A stretch of DNA of 64,000 nucleotides, from the NCBI GenBank assembly GCA_902769875.1, contig CACXQV010000022.1, forward strand, positions 24,159 to 88,158. Direction: 5' to 3'. The translations under genes were made by a program, and so were the position numbers. The stretch comes from an uncultured Bacteroidia bacterium (lineage in GTDB: Bacteria; Bacteroidota; Bacteroidia; Bacteroidales; F082). This document shows positions 16,817 to 25,268 of the stretch, one piece after another; the stretch's first letter is position 1; each line of letters starts with the position of its first letter. Below the pieces are notes generated by a model. It did not search any database. It was not told the DNA's origin and was given only the letters and a program-made list of their open reading frames with translations.

Positions 16817-18286
16817 TCAGAACCTAAAGTAAATGAACGGACTAAAGCCGCTGGCATTCAATGCGCCGAGGCAGAAGACGAAAGCGCAGATGCTGACCAC
16901 GAAGGCGATAATATGCTGCCGCTTGTTGTATTCCGTGAAATAGACCTTGTCCTGCACCTTGAGGCCGAATTTCGAGAGGGTGAAGAACGAGAAGAAGGCC
17001 GCCACAAGCATCGTGACATAGAGATGCGGATTGTCGCTGAAGTGGAACGGTGCAAACTCGAAGGCGAAGAGCCGCTTGATGAAGAGCCACGACAGGTCGA
17101 TGCGCTCGATGCGGAAGAAGCAGCGCGTCAATACGATGATGAGGAAAGTGAAAAACACGCTCGGAATCCTGCCTAATCGCTCGTTGAATTTCTTCAAAAA
17201 CAGCTTGTCAGCACAGATGAAGATACCTTGCAGCGCGCCGTAAACCACGAAGTTCCACGCCGCGCCGTGCCACAAACCGCTGATGAGGAAACAGAACCAC
17301 AGGTTGAAGTATTTTCGGCCTTCGGTCTTCACGCGGCTACCGCCCAAGGGGAAATACAGATAGTTCTTGATGAACACGCTGAAGGTCTGGTGCCAACGAC
17401 GCCAAAACTCAGAAATGGTGGTGGAAACGTATGGATTGTCGAAGTTTTCGGGGAACTTGAAGCCCATCATACGGCCCAAGCCGATGGCCATATCGCTGTA
17501 GCCTGCAAAGTCGAAATAGATTTGGAAGGTGAAGGCGAAGATGGCAATCCAGGCGGTGGTCGAGTCGATGGTGGCTATCTTGTTGGCAATGTCGGCGAGT
17601 TGAGCCGAAGTCAAAACATCATAGTTCGATGGCCCCAACACCTGATCGACTTGGAAACCAATCACGTCGGCAATCAAGACTTTCTTTGCCAAACCAATGA
17701 CGAAGCGGTAGAAACCTTGAAGCCTGTCAGTATAAAGCGACTCGCGGTTGCGGATTTGGTCGGCAATGTCGCAATAGCGCACGATGGGGCCGGCGATGAG
17801 CTGCGGAAACATCACGATATAAAGCATATAGTCGCTCAGCCGTTTCATCGGTTCGTTCACTTTGCGATAAGTGTCGAGGGTGTAGGTGACGCTTTGGAAC
17901 GAGAAGAAGGAAATACCTATTGGCAATAATATCTTGGTCCATTTGAGCGGTGCCGCACCCATCCAGCCCAATACGGCGTTGAGGTTGTTCATCGTGAAGT
18001 TGCCGTACTTGAAGTAGAACAGCAGCCCGATGCTGATGGCAATGCTGATGCCGCAGAGCAGTTTCTTCAGCCCGGGTTTTTCCGTCTTGTTCATCCATCT
18101 TACCAAGTAGAAGTTGGCGATGACCGAAACGATGAGGTGGATGATGAACTCGGGTGCGCCATAGGCGTAGAAGACCAACGAGGCCAACAGCAGGAAATAG
18201 TTGCGCGTTTTCCTCGGCAGGATGAAATACACGAGGAAGAAAACCGGCATAAAGTAGAGGAGGAATACGTTGCTGCTGAAGACCAT
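16817..18286 (-). CDS. MBOAT-family O-acyltransferase 1 (AlgI-like)
   Basis: This 489-residue polytopic membrane protein belongs to the MBOAT family. It moves acyl groups, usually acetyl, across the inner membrane for polysaccharide O-acetylation, as AlgI does for alginate. Visible family marks are the start VFSSNVFLLYFMP, the core FPENFDNPY with FWRRWH, and the catalytic-histidine region SGLWHGAAWNFVVYG. It is closely similar to MBOAT 2 along its whole length, so the two [SGNH-MBOAT] units probably arose by duplication. A promoter-like box lies just before it (18307-18314). Partner SGNH 2 follows with a 2-bp gap. Confidence 0.9.
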   Translation of the reverse strand: MVFSSNVFLLYFMPVFFLVYFILPRKTRNYFLLLASLVFYAYGAPEFIIHLIVSVIANFYLVRWMNKTEKPGLKKLLCGISIAISIGLLFYFKYGNFTMNNLNAVLGWMGAAPLKWTKILLPIGISFFSFQSVTYTLDTYRKVNEPMKRLSDYMLYIVMFPQLIAGPIVRYCDIADQIRNRESLYTDRLQGFYRFVIGLAKKVLIADVIGFQVDQVLGPSNYDVLTSAQLADIANKIATIDSTTAWIAIFAFTFQIYFDFAGYSDMAIGLGRMMGFKFPENFDNPYVSTTISEFWRRWHQTFSVFIKNYLYFPLGGSRVKTEGRKYFNLWFCFLISGLWHGAAWNFVVYGALQGIFICADKLFLKKFNERLGRIPSVFFTFLIIVLTRCFFRIERIDLSWLFIKRLFAFEFAPFHFSDNPHLYVTMLVAAFFSFFTLSKFGLKVQDKVYFTEYNKRQHIIAFVVSICAFVFCLGALNASGFSPFIYFRF

Positions 18287-18306
18287 ATTTCAATTGTTTG
18301 AGGGTG

Positions 18307-18314
18307 CAAAATTA
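18307..18314 (-). promoter_or_regulatory. -7 box TAATTTTG for MBOAT 1 and SGNH 2
   Basis: The box sits in the 32-bp gap between SGNH 3 and MBOAT 1. It would let the second half of the cluster be transcribed separately. Confidence 0.5.
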
Positions 18315-18318
18315 ATAA

Positions 18319-20064
18319 TTATTCCAATAAGAAGTCGGGAGGCAAAGGTATTTTGGCATCGGGGTCGTCGATGAGGCGGCACTGGTCGAGGCGGTATTTC
18401 TGTCGGATGAGCCAGATGGCGTCGTCCTCAAGGGCTTTATCAAGGGTCTTGCCGTATTTTTCGGCTTTTTCTTTCACCTTTTCCATTGTTTCAGGATTGC
18501 CCCTCATTCGTTCCATCAGGGCTTTCGTTTCCTGCTGGCAGCGGAGCGAGAATTGTATTTCGGCCTGTTGGTCGCGGTAGAACGACTTGCCGGCTCGCAG
18601 TCGGTCCACTTCGGCGTGGAGCATCGTTTTCATCGTTGCCGAGCGCAAAAAGGCTTGTGCTTCAAGGGCTTGCATCCAAAGGCTGTCTTTGCGGATGTCC
18701 TTGGTGTGGCGGGCGTATGGGATTTCATCGTTGCGCAAGGCGGGCAGGCTGTCGCCGCGCAATTCGGGGATGACTTCGGGGTGGTGTTTGATGTAGTTGG
18801 TGGCCATCCATAGTGCCGACTTCAGTGTGCCGTCAGGCAGGGTGTCGGGGCGAATCGTGTCGGCGATGGGACGGGCGTAGGCCATCATCAGGCTGTCGCC
18901 GATGGTGAGTGCGACCAAGGCGTTTTCGGCAAAACCCAAAGTGCCTTTATAGAGCTGTTTGCCTGTGGTGAACCAAACCACATAGTCGAAGTCGAGCAGC
19001 TTTTCCAGCAGATTGTATTTCAACACTTTTTCTGTCTTGCTCAGGCCTTCGCCAAAATAGGCTGTGGAATAGTAATACCAAAACTCGACGTCGCCGAAAA
19101 CCTGTTCCAAGGGAATGTAATGCGCGATGCGCCAGAAAAACGAATTGCCGATGAAAAGCACCTTGGGCTTTGAGCACGAGGTGTCGCTTTTGATGCCGAC
19201 CTCGGCCTCAGGAGTCATCGGTTGCCTAAGTCGAATGGGGCGGGCCAAGTTGAGGGTCTGCTCCAAGTCGGTTTCGGCTTCGTAGGCGTATTTGTCGCTC
19301 GTGTGCAGCTTCCCGATTTCGATTTGCGGCAACCGGATGCCTTTCAAGGTTTCCATATAACGGAACAGCGAATCAGCGGCATAAACCGAGGAGAAGTTCC
19401 AATGCCCGCCGGTCTGGGGTATCAAGAGATGGTTGGCCGTGTCTTTCATCTGTTGGAACCAGCGCGTCATCTCGATATGCGGGAAATCCATAGCGGTCAA
19501 TTGCTCGTCGAAATATTCACGGGCGTTGAATATTGCCGTATCGTGTTGGCGTTCAGGAAGATATTCCGGATAAAGGAAGCCTTTTTCGGGCGCGATGAAA
19601 GCCATCAGTTCGATGCCGTTTTCCTTCAACAGTGTGCGCACCCAGTCCAGATACTTAGCTTCGTTTTGGAGAAATTGGCGTGCCTCGCTGGCCGAATGAT
19701 GCCAATGGTACAGTTCGGTGCCATAATAATCCTCGACGCTTTGTGGGTAATAGAGCCAACCGTTTTTGCCTGCCACCACATCGTGAGCGTAGGTTTTCTT
19801 GTAGCAATCCCAAAGATATTGGTTATACAGCCTGACGACAGGCTCGCGGAAGCCGAAATGCTGGCTCAGGTAGGCCTCTTGTTGCTTGGCATAAGTCCCT
19901 GAACGATAGGATTCAAAATCAAACTTGGGCCGTTCCGTTTCGATGGCGACGCCATTCAAAGGCTTCAAGGGGATGTGCAAGAAATGGGCTTGCAGCATAG
20001 GCAGGAAGAGCAACGCCATCAAGATGGCGAACAGGATGATGTCGTATGTGTTTTTCCTCTTCAT
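18319..20064 (-). CDS. AlgJ/AlgX-like SGNH polysaccharide O-acetyltransferase 3
   Basis: This 581-residue paralog has an N-terminal membrane segment (YDIILFAILMALLFLP), the HFGFREPVVRLYNQYLW segment, the histidine motif GGHW and the nucleophile motif IGNSFFW. The C-terminal 170 residues are helical and end in a degenerate copy of the locus repeat (KAEKYGKTLDKALEDDAIW). It begins 20 bp after the MBOAT 2 stop. Relatives are periplasmic acetyltransferases that work with an MBOAT protein; whether this one is active is not shown by sequence. Confidence 0.78.
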   Translation of the reverse strand: MKRKNTYDIILFAILMALLFLPMLQAHFLHIPLKPLNGVAIETERPKFDFESYRSGTYAKQQEAYLSQHFGFREPVVRLYNQYLWDCYKKTYAHDVVAGKNGWLYYPQSVEDYYGTELYHWHHSASEARQFLQNEAKYLDWVRTLLKENGIELMAFIAPEKGFLYPEYLPERQHDTAIFNAREYFDEQLTAMDFPHIEMTRWFQQMKDTANHLLIPQTGGHWNFSSVYAADSLFRYMETLKGIRLPQIEIGKLHTSDKYAYEAETDLEQTLNLARPIRLRQPMTPEAEVGIKSDTSCSKPKVLFIGNSFFWRIAHYIPLEQVFGDVEFWYYYSTAYFGEGLSKTEKVLKYNLLEKLLDFDYVVWFTTGKQLYKGTLGFAENALVALTIGDSLMMAYARPIADTIRPDTLPDGTLKSALWMATNYIKHHPEVIPELRGDSLPALRNDEIPYARHTKDIRKDSLWMQALEAQAFLRSATMKTMLHAEVDRLRAGKSFYRDQQAEIQFSLRCQQETKALMERMRGNPETMEKVKEKAEKYGKTLDKALEDDAIWLIRQKYRLDQCRLIDDPDAKIPLPPDFLLE

Positions 20065-20084
20065 TCAACATTCCACGTTCATAA

Positions 20085-21542
20085 TCAGAACCTAAAATAG
20101 ATGAACGGACTGAAGCTGGTGGCGTTGAGCGCGGCCACACAAAAGACGAAGGCGATGATGGCCACAATCCACACCCAGATGTGCTGGCGGTCGCTGTAGT
20201 CGGTGTAATAAACCTTTTGCTCCAATTTCTTGCCCCAGCCGGTCAAAGTGAGGAACGAGAACACAGCGGCGATGACCATTATGGTATAGACTTGGGCATT
20301 GCCCGCGAAAGCGAAACCGCTGAAGTCGAAGGCGAACATTCGGGTGACCAAGGTCCAGGCCATACCAATGTTCTCGATGCGGAAAAAGACCCAAATGACA
20401 TTGACCGTGATGAAGGTGAGCAGCACCGAAGGAACCGTCCCGATTTTCTTCATCAGCTTGCCTAGGAAGAGCTTGTCGGCGCAGATGAAAAAGCCGTGCA
20501 ATGCACCCCAAACGACAAAGTTCCAGCTGGCGCCGTGCCACAGTCCCGAAAGGAGGAAACAAATCCAAAGGTTCAGATAAGTGCGTGCTTGGCCTTTGCG
20601 GTTGCCGCCGAGCGGGATGTAGAGGTAGTTCATAATGAACGTGCCCAAAGTCTTGTGCCAACGGCGCCAAAACTCGGTGATGGAGCGCGAGGTGTAGGGA
20701 TTGTCGAAGTTTTCGGGAAACTTGAAGCCCATAATCCTGCCCAAGCCGATGGCCATATCGCTGTAGCCGGCAAAGTCGAAATAGATTTGGAAGGTGTAGG
20801 CCAAGGCGACGAGCCAAGCCGAGCCAGTGTCCATCACGCTGATTCGGGCCATAAAGTCGCCGACGCTTGAAGGGTCGAGAGCGGCGGCTCCCAACATTTG
20901 ATCGACACGCGCTCCAAGCACATCGGCGATGAGGATTTTCTTGCTCAAACCGATGACGAAGCGGTAGAAGCCTTGCAGGCGGTCGGCCATCGTCGATTCG
21001 CGCTCACGGATTTGCTGGGTCACGTCGCAGTAGCGCACAATAGGTCCCGCGATGAGTTGCGGGAACATCGTGATATAGAGCATATAGTCGCTCAAACGCT
21101 TCAAGGGCTGGTTGATGCCCCGGTAGGTGTCCAAGGTGTAGGTGACGCTTTGGAACGAGAAGAACGAGATGCCGATAGGCAGTATGATACGTTTCCACGT
21201 CAAAGGCGCGTGTCCCGTGAGGCCGATTAGGGCGTTGAGGTTCTGCATCGTGAAGTTGCCGTATTTGTAGAAAAACAGCAGCCCCATACTGATGCAGATG
21301 GACAAGCCGCAAAGCCATTTCCGTGCGCTGGGTTTCTCGGTCTTGCACATCCATCTGACGATGAAGAAGTTGGCGATGAGCGAGGCGATGAGCTGCATGA
21401 CAAACTCAGGGGCGCCCCAAGCGTAGAAAACCAACGAAGCCAGCAAAAGCACATAGTTCCTCGTTTTTTTCGGCATAAGGAAATAGACCAGGAAAAAGGC
21501 TGGCATGAAGTAGAGTAGGAATACGTTGCTGCTGAATACCAT
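20085..21542 (-). CDS. MBOAT-family O-acyltransferase 2 (AlgI-like)
   Basis: This 485-residue polytopic inner-membrane acyltransferase is a close paralog of MBOAT 1. It shares VFSSNVFLLYFMP at the N-terminus, FPENFDNPY with FWRRWHKT in the core, and SGLWHGASWNFVVWG at the catalytic histidine. Both paralogs end in SPFIYFRF. It sits between SGNH 4 and SGNH 3 with 20-bp gaps on each side, which indicates one operon. Two MBOAT copies with several SGNH partners suggest either two acetylation positions or two polymers. Confidence 0.9.
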   Translation of the reverse strand: MVFSSNVFLLYFMPAFFLVYFLMPKKTRNYVLLLASLVFYAWGAPEFVMQLIASLIANFFIVRWMCKTEKPSARKWLCGLSICISMGLLFFYKYGNFTMQNLNALIGLTGHAPLTWKRIILPIGISFFSFQSVTYTLDTYRGINQPLKRLSDYMLYITMFPQLIAGPIVRYCDVTQQIRERESTMADRLQGFYRFVIGLSKKILIADVLGARVDQMLGAAALDPSSVGDFMARISVMDTGSAWLVALAYTFQIYFDFAGYSDMAIGLGRIMGFKFPENFDNPYTSRSITEFWRRWHKTLGTFIMNYLYIPLGGNRKGQARTYLNLWICFLLSGLWHGASWNFVVWGALHGFFICADKLFLGKLMKKIGTVPSVLLTFITVNVIWVFFRIENIGMAWTLVTRMFAFDFSGFAFAGNAQVYTIMVIAAVFSFLTLTGWGKKLEQKVYYTDYSDRQHIWVWIVAIIAFVFCVAALNATSFSPFIYFRF

Positions 21543-21562
21543 TTTTTGTCAGTTTATAGTTT

Positions 21563-22756
21563 TTAGTTTACAGTTGTCAGTTCTTGTTTTTGTTTCATCT
21601 CCCGCAACAATGCCTCGCTAAAGCCGTTGCTCATGTTGTAGAGGCTGACCGTAGAGTAGGAGAGCATGACGAAGTCGGCATCGATGACCTCTTGAAGCAC
21701 GTCCAATTCGCTGGTATGATGAGTCACCATAAGGTCGTCGTCGTTGAAATAGGCGGTGCTGTAATAATACCAGTAAGGGACGCCCTTGAACACATCCCAC
21801 ACGGGAGTGAAGTTGAGGATGTTCCAATAGAACGAGTCGCCAATGGTGAGCAGTCGCGGCATGACGGCGGTTGTGTCGGGGATGCTGAAGGCCTTGGCCA
21901 ACATGTTGGGTTTCTTACGGATGGGCCAAATCAGGTTCATCAGGCTTTCGAGGTCGTTGTCGGGCTTCAGGGTTCGTTGAAACGTGGAGCCCACCAACAG
22001 GTTGACCATGTTGGAGTCGCTCAGCCATTCCATATATCGGATGAGGGTGTCGGCGGCGTGAATGGCGGCCAAGTTGCTCCAATGCGTTCCCGTTTGGGGA
22101 AAGAGGGGGAAGTCGGCCGCGTCTTTCATCTGCATGAAGTATCGGGCCAAGTTGATGTTGTTGATGCCCAACTCGTCAAGCCGTTTCGAGTAGAAATCGT
22201 ATGCCGTGGTTTTCTTTTCCTTGAAATATCGGGTGTTCTTGGGCAGGTGTTCGGCGCAGAGCTGTTCCTTGCCCGGAAGCAAAGCGACGAAAAGATGTGT
22301 GCCGTAGGGCTCTAACAGCTTTTGGATTTGCAGCAGCCTTTGAGCCTCGGCTTCAAAGTGTTCCAATAGATGGTCTGCGAAATATTCGCCATTGCAATAG
22401 GCGCGTCCCTCGTAGTATTCTTCCACGGTCCACGGCTCGAAAATCCAGTTGTCGTCGGTAATGACAATGCGTTGGTCTTCCACCACTTGGGCATAACGGA
22501 AAAAGGCCCATTGCGTTTGGTTGTAGAGGCGGGTCAAAGGCTCACGGAAGCCATAGTTTTGCTTGAGATAGGGCTCTATGGAGTCTTGGAAACTTCGGTG
22601 GCAGAAACTTTCCGCATTGAATGTGGGTCTTGGGGCGGTCTCAACTACGCCTTCCAACTTGTTGAAATGAAAGAGTCCCGTCGCTTGCTGTAGTGTGAAG
22701 GCAAAAAGCAAGACGGCGGTCAGGGCGAACAATATGGCTTGCGTGCGACTTTTCAT
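21563..22756 (-). CDS. AlgJ/AlgX-like SGNH polysaccharide O-acetyltransferase 4
   Basis: At 397 residues this is the shortest SGNH paralog and the first gene of the minus-strand unit. It has an N-terminal membrane segment (AILFALTAVLLFAFTL), the YGFREPLTRLYNQTQW segment, the histidine motif GTHW and the nucleophile motif IGDSFYW. It stops soon after the conserved FVMLSYSTVSLYNMSNG region and lacks the C-terminal helical repeats of its paralogs, so it may be the basic form of the family. It is transcribed from a promoter shared back-to-back with the U32 gene. Confidence 0.78.
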   Translation of the reverse strand: MKSRTQAILFALTAVLLFAFTLQQATGLFHFNKLEGVVETAPRPTFNAESFCHRSFQDSIEPYLKQNYGFREPLTRLYNQTQWAFFRYAQVVEDQRIVITDDNWIFEPWTVEEYYEGRAYCNGEYFADHLLEHFEAEAQRLLQIQKLLEPYGTHLFVALLPGKEQLCAEHLPKNTRYFKEKKTTAYDFYSKRLDELGINNINLARYFMQMKDAADFPLFPQTGTHWSNLAAIHAADTLIRYMEWLSDSNMVNLLVGSTFQRTLKPDNDLESLMNLIWPIRKKPNMLAKAFSIPDTTAVMPRLLTIGDSFYWNILNFTPVWDVFKGVPYWYYYSTAYFNDDDLMVTHHTSELDVLQEVIDADFVMLSYSTVSLYNMSNGFSEALLREMKQKQELTTVN

Positions 22757-22775
22757 TTCCGATGAAAATAACCTG

Positions 22776-22783
22776 CAAAATTA
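22776..22783 (-). promoter_or_regulatory. -7 box TAATTTTG for the SGNH/MBOAT operon
   Basis: The box lies 19 bp upstream of the SGNH 4 start and would drive the minus-strand cluster. Confidence 0.6.
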
Positions 22784-22814
22784 GAAAAATATTCTGCATC
22801 CTGCCGAAAAAGCG

Positions 22815-22822
22815 TACCTTTG
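22815..22822 (+). promoter_or_regulatory. -7 box TACCTTTG directly before the U32 gene
   Basis: The box ends 4 bp before the ATG at 22827. Transcription would start at or very near the start codon, so the mRNA may be leaderless. Confidence 0.55.
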
Positions 22823-22826
22823 CAAG

Positions 22827-24773
22827 ATGAAAACGACAAAAATAGAACTGCTTTCCCCTGCCAAAGATTGCGAAGTGGGCATGGCCGCCGTCAATCACGG
22901 TGCCGATGCCGTTTATATCGGAGGCCCCGACTTCGGCGCCCGCGAAAAGGCTTGCAACTCGATTCAAGACATTGATAGGCTGTGCCGACACGCCGCCTTG
23001 TATGATGCCAAGGTGTACGTTACGTTGAATACCTTGCTGTATGACAGTGAGTTGGAACGTGCTCGAAAAATGGCCTACGACTGCTGGAATGCGGGTGTGG
23101 ATGCCCTCATCGTGCAGGACACGAAACTGCTGCAACTCGACCTGCCCCCCATTCCTTTGCACGCCAGCACGCAATGCGACAACCTGACCGTAGAGAAAGT
23201 GCAATTGCTTGAAAGCCTTGGGTTTAGTCAAGTGGTTTTGGGCCGCGAACTCTCAATTAGCCAAATTCGCGAAATCCGTCGGCAGACCACCGTGCCGTTG
23301 GAGTTTTTCGTACACGGCTCGCTCTGCGTCAGCCATAGCGGACAGTGCTATTTGAGTCAATACATAGGCAACCGCAGCGCCAACCGGGGTGCTTGCGCCC
23401 AACCTTGCCGATTGCCTTGGGACTTGCTCGATGCCGACGGGAAGGTGCTGATGAAGAACCGTTACCTGCTTTGCCTCAAAGACCTCAACAACAGCGCGCA
23501 TCTCGAAGAACTGATGGACGCGGGCATAACGAGTTTCAAGATCGAAGGCCGAATGAAAGAGGCTGATTATGTGAAGAATGTGACGGCCTACTATCGCCAA
23601 AAATTGGATGAAATATTATGCCGTCGGCCAGATTTGGAGCAGACCTCGATAGGCCATCCCCGTAGAGACGGTGCATGCACCGTCTCAGCGTTCGAAATCA
23701 ATCCCGAAAAATCCTTCAACCGTGGTTTCACCGATTATTTCATCCACGGCAGGCAGAAGGGCATAGGATCGCCTTTCACCCCGAAATCGATGGGCGAGTA
23801 CATTGGCGAGGTTGTTTGGTGCAACCCGCTCCGTATGGAAATCGAAACCGACAAGGTTTTGCACAACGGTGATGGCCTGTGTTTTTTGAATCAGGACAAC
23901 GAATTGGTGGGTTTGCGAGCCGACCGCATTGTCGCCGACTGCGTCCCCGCAGTCGGGAAAAAAAGCCTTTCAAGCAGCAGCGTCCCCGCAGTCGGGAAAC
24001 CCAAACGGACTGTCAACTGCGGGGACGCGGTTGTCGACAAACGCTTTTCTGGCAACTGCGGGGACGCAGTTGTCGACAAACGCCTTTCTGGCAACTGCGG
24101 AGACGCAGTTGTTGACAATGTAATTGTTTCCACAAACCGTCCTCATGAAGCCTTCCGTGGCGCAAGAATCTACCGAAACCTCGACATCGAATGGCAGAAA
24201 CAGGTGGATGCCTCGAAGGGCAACCGCAAAATCGACATTGATCTGGTGTTGGCAGAAACCGAATCGGGTTATGATTTTTCCGCATTTATCTGTAGCGACA
24301 CACGGCCGTGCGTCTTTACCAACATCCAATGCGACAAAATCACCGCCAACAACCCCGAAAAGGCCACCGAAAACATCCGAAAAAAGGCCTTGCAATGGGG
24401 CGACACGGTGTTCAATCCCGTCAATTTGGAATTGAAATTCAACGAACCGCGTCTCATCCCTGCCTCCGTCATCGGCGAGATGAAACGCGAATTGGTGGCG
24501 AAATTAACAGAGGAATTGATTGAAAATCATAAGAATAACCGTGAATGCCGTAGAGACGGTGTATGCACCGTCTCTACAATGGTCGCAAATCCCGACGAAA
24601 TCCCCGCCGCATTAATGACCTGCCATCATTGCATCCGTTACGCCAACGGGATGTGCAGCAGAGAAACGGGGCAGAAGGCCACGCCGTTGTTCATCCGCAA
24701 TGGCGCGAACACCTTCCGCCTCGAATTTGATTGCCGAAATTGCCTGATGCGTGTTTTGGCAGTCGCGGATTGA
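22827..24773 (+). CDS. U32-family protein (RlhA-like rRNA hydroxylation factor) with inserted repeats
   Basis: E. coli RlhA, of similar length, is needed for hydroxylation of a cytidine in 23S rRNA. This 648-residue protein has the U32 signature (FVHGSLCVSHSGQCYLS), conserved cysteines (RGACAQPC) and a Cys-rich end (CHHCIRYANGMC). Three segments look foreign: RRDGACTVS near residue 280, a run near residues 370-430 with three 13-residue repeats (NCGDAVVDK and similar), and RRDGVCTVS near residue 575. All three are encoded by palindromic repeats and keep the frame. They fall in the linker before and the domain after the catalytic part, so function may survive. The ATG is the first codon after a promoter box. 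Confidence 0.85.
   Translation: MKTTKIELLSPAKDCEVGMAAVNHGADAVYIGGPDFGAREKACNSIQDIDRLCRHAALYDAKVYVTLNTLLYDSELERARKMAYDCWNAGVDALIVQDTKLLQLDLPPIPLHASTQCDNLTVEKVQLLESLGFSQVVLGRELSISQIREIRRQTTVPLEFFVHGSLCVSHSGQCYLSQYIGNRSANRGACAQPCRLPWDLLDADGKVLMKNRYLLCLKDLNNSAHLEELMDAGITSFKIEGRMKEADYVKNVTAYYRQKLDEILCRRPDLEQTSIGHPRRDGACTVSAFEINPEKSFNRGFTDYFIHGRQKGIGSPFTPKSMGEYIGEVVWCNPLRMEIETDKVLHNGDGLCFLNQDNELVGLRADRIVADCVPAVGKKSLSSSSVPAVGKPKRTVNCGDAVVDKRFSGNCGDAVVDKRLSGNCGDAVVDNVIVSTNRPHEAFRGARIYRNLDIEWQKQVDASKGNRKIDIDLVLAETESGYDFSAFICSDTRPCVFTNIQCDKITANNPEKATENIRKKALQWGDTVFNPVNLELKFNEPRLIPASVIGEMKRELVAKLTEELIENHKNNRECRRDGVCTVSTMVANPDEIPAALMTCHHCIRYANGMCSRETGQKATPLFIRNGANTFRLEFDCRNCLMRVLAVAD
23662..23686. repeat. 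Intragenic GTAGAGACG-type palindrome
   Basis: A perfect 22-bp palindrome (23665-23686) starts GAGACGGTGC and lies inside the U32 coding sequence, adding RRDGACTVS. The same element type occurs at 24550-24577 and 30825-30852. Confidence 0.85.
23937..24111. repeat. Intragenic GCGGGGACGC hairpin array
   Basis: Five hairpins share a GCGGGGACGC or GCGTCCCCGC core. Two lie in one orientation (about 23937-23954 and 23977-23993). Three lie in the other orientation, with starts at 24014, 24053 and 24092, an exact 39-bp period. A copy with different but still paired arms lies at 51806-51825. Confidence 0.85.
24550..24577. repeat. Second intragenic GTAGAGACG-type palindrome
   Basis: A 28-bp near-palindrome with arms GTAGAGACGGTG and TGCACCGTCTCTAC lies inside the U32 gene and keeps the frame. 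Confidence 0.85.
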
Positions 24774-24775
24774 GT

Positions 24776-25249
24776 TCATTGTTCGCGGACGAACATCAGA
24801 TTCGTTTCAGGCCCAAAAGTGACCTCGAACTGGAAATAGTCGCGCTCGTCCTTCTTGATGCTGACGGAGTAGGTTTGTCCCAACTTCAGGTTTTCGATGA
24901 TGATGTCCAAATGGCGACCGCACAAGCAATCGGCCCACGAATCTTCGTAGAGCAGTTCGATGGAGATGTTTTGTTCCTGCGTTTGGATTTCAGGTCGGAT
25001 GGTGTCAACGCCGCAACTGAATGGCGTGTTTGTAGTGCTGATTTTCAACTTCGTGTCGTCAACGGCAGTAACGTAAATCGTGTCATTCAGTTCATTGTCG
25101 CGATGGAGAACGATGTCGTTGCATCCCGAAACGAAGAAGCCGGAAACTTTGGGCTGCTTGGCCTCTTTCTTGTTGCATCCCTCCAAGGCGAGGAATCCGA
25201 TGACGAAAAGCGCCGTCAGGGCGATGATGGTTTTGATTGATTTGTTCAT
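24776..25249 (-). CDS. Lipoprotein of unknown function
   Basis: This 157-residue protein has a lipoprotein signal (ALFVIGFLALEGCNKKE) with the lipidated Cys25. The mature part is beta-rich and holds four further cysteines (SGCNDIVLH, FSCGVD, DCLCGRH), which may form disulphides. It ends with an immunoglobulin-like strand pattern (LKLGQTYSVSIKKDERDY). I do not recognise a family. Its stop is 2 bp from the U32 stop (convergent), and it lies downstream of a T9SS protein gene on the same strand. Confidence 0.65.
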   Translation of the reverse strand: MNKSIKTIIALTALFVIGFLALEGCNKKEAKQPKVSGFFVSGCNDIVLHRDNELNDTIYVTAVDDTKLKISTTNTPFSCGVDTIRPEIQTQEQNISIELLYEDSWADCLCGRHLDIIIENLKLGQTYSVSIKKDERDYFQFEVTFGPETNLMFVREQ

Positions 25250-25268
25250 AACGATTTGATTTTAATTG

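Noticed and set aside
24014-24111. 39-bp repeats considered as CRISPR or a separate minisatellite gene
   Set aside because: They lie inside an unbroken U32 coding frame and have no spacers.
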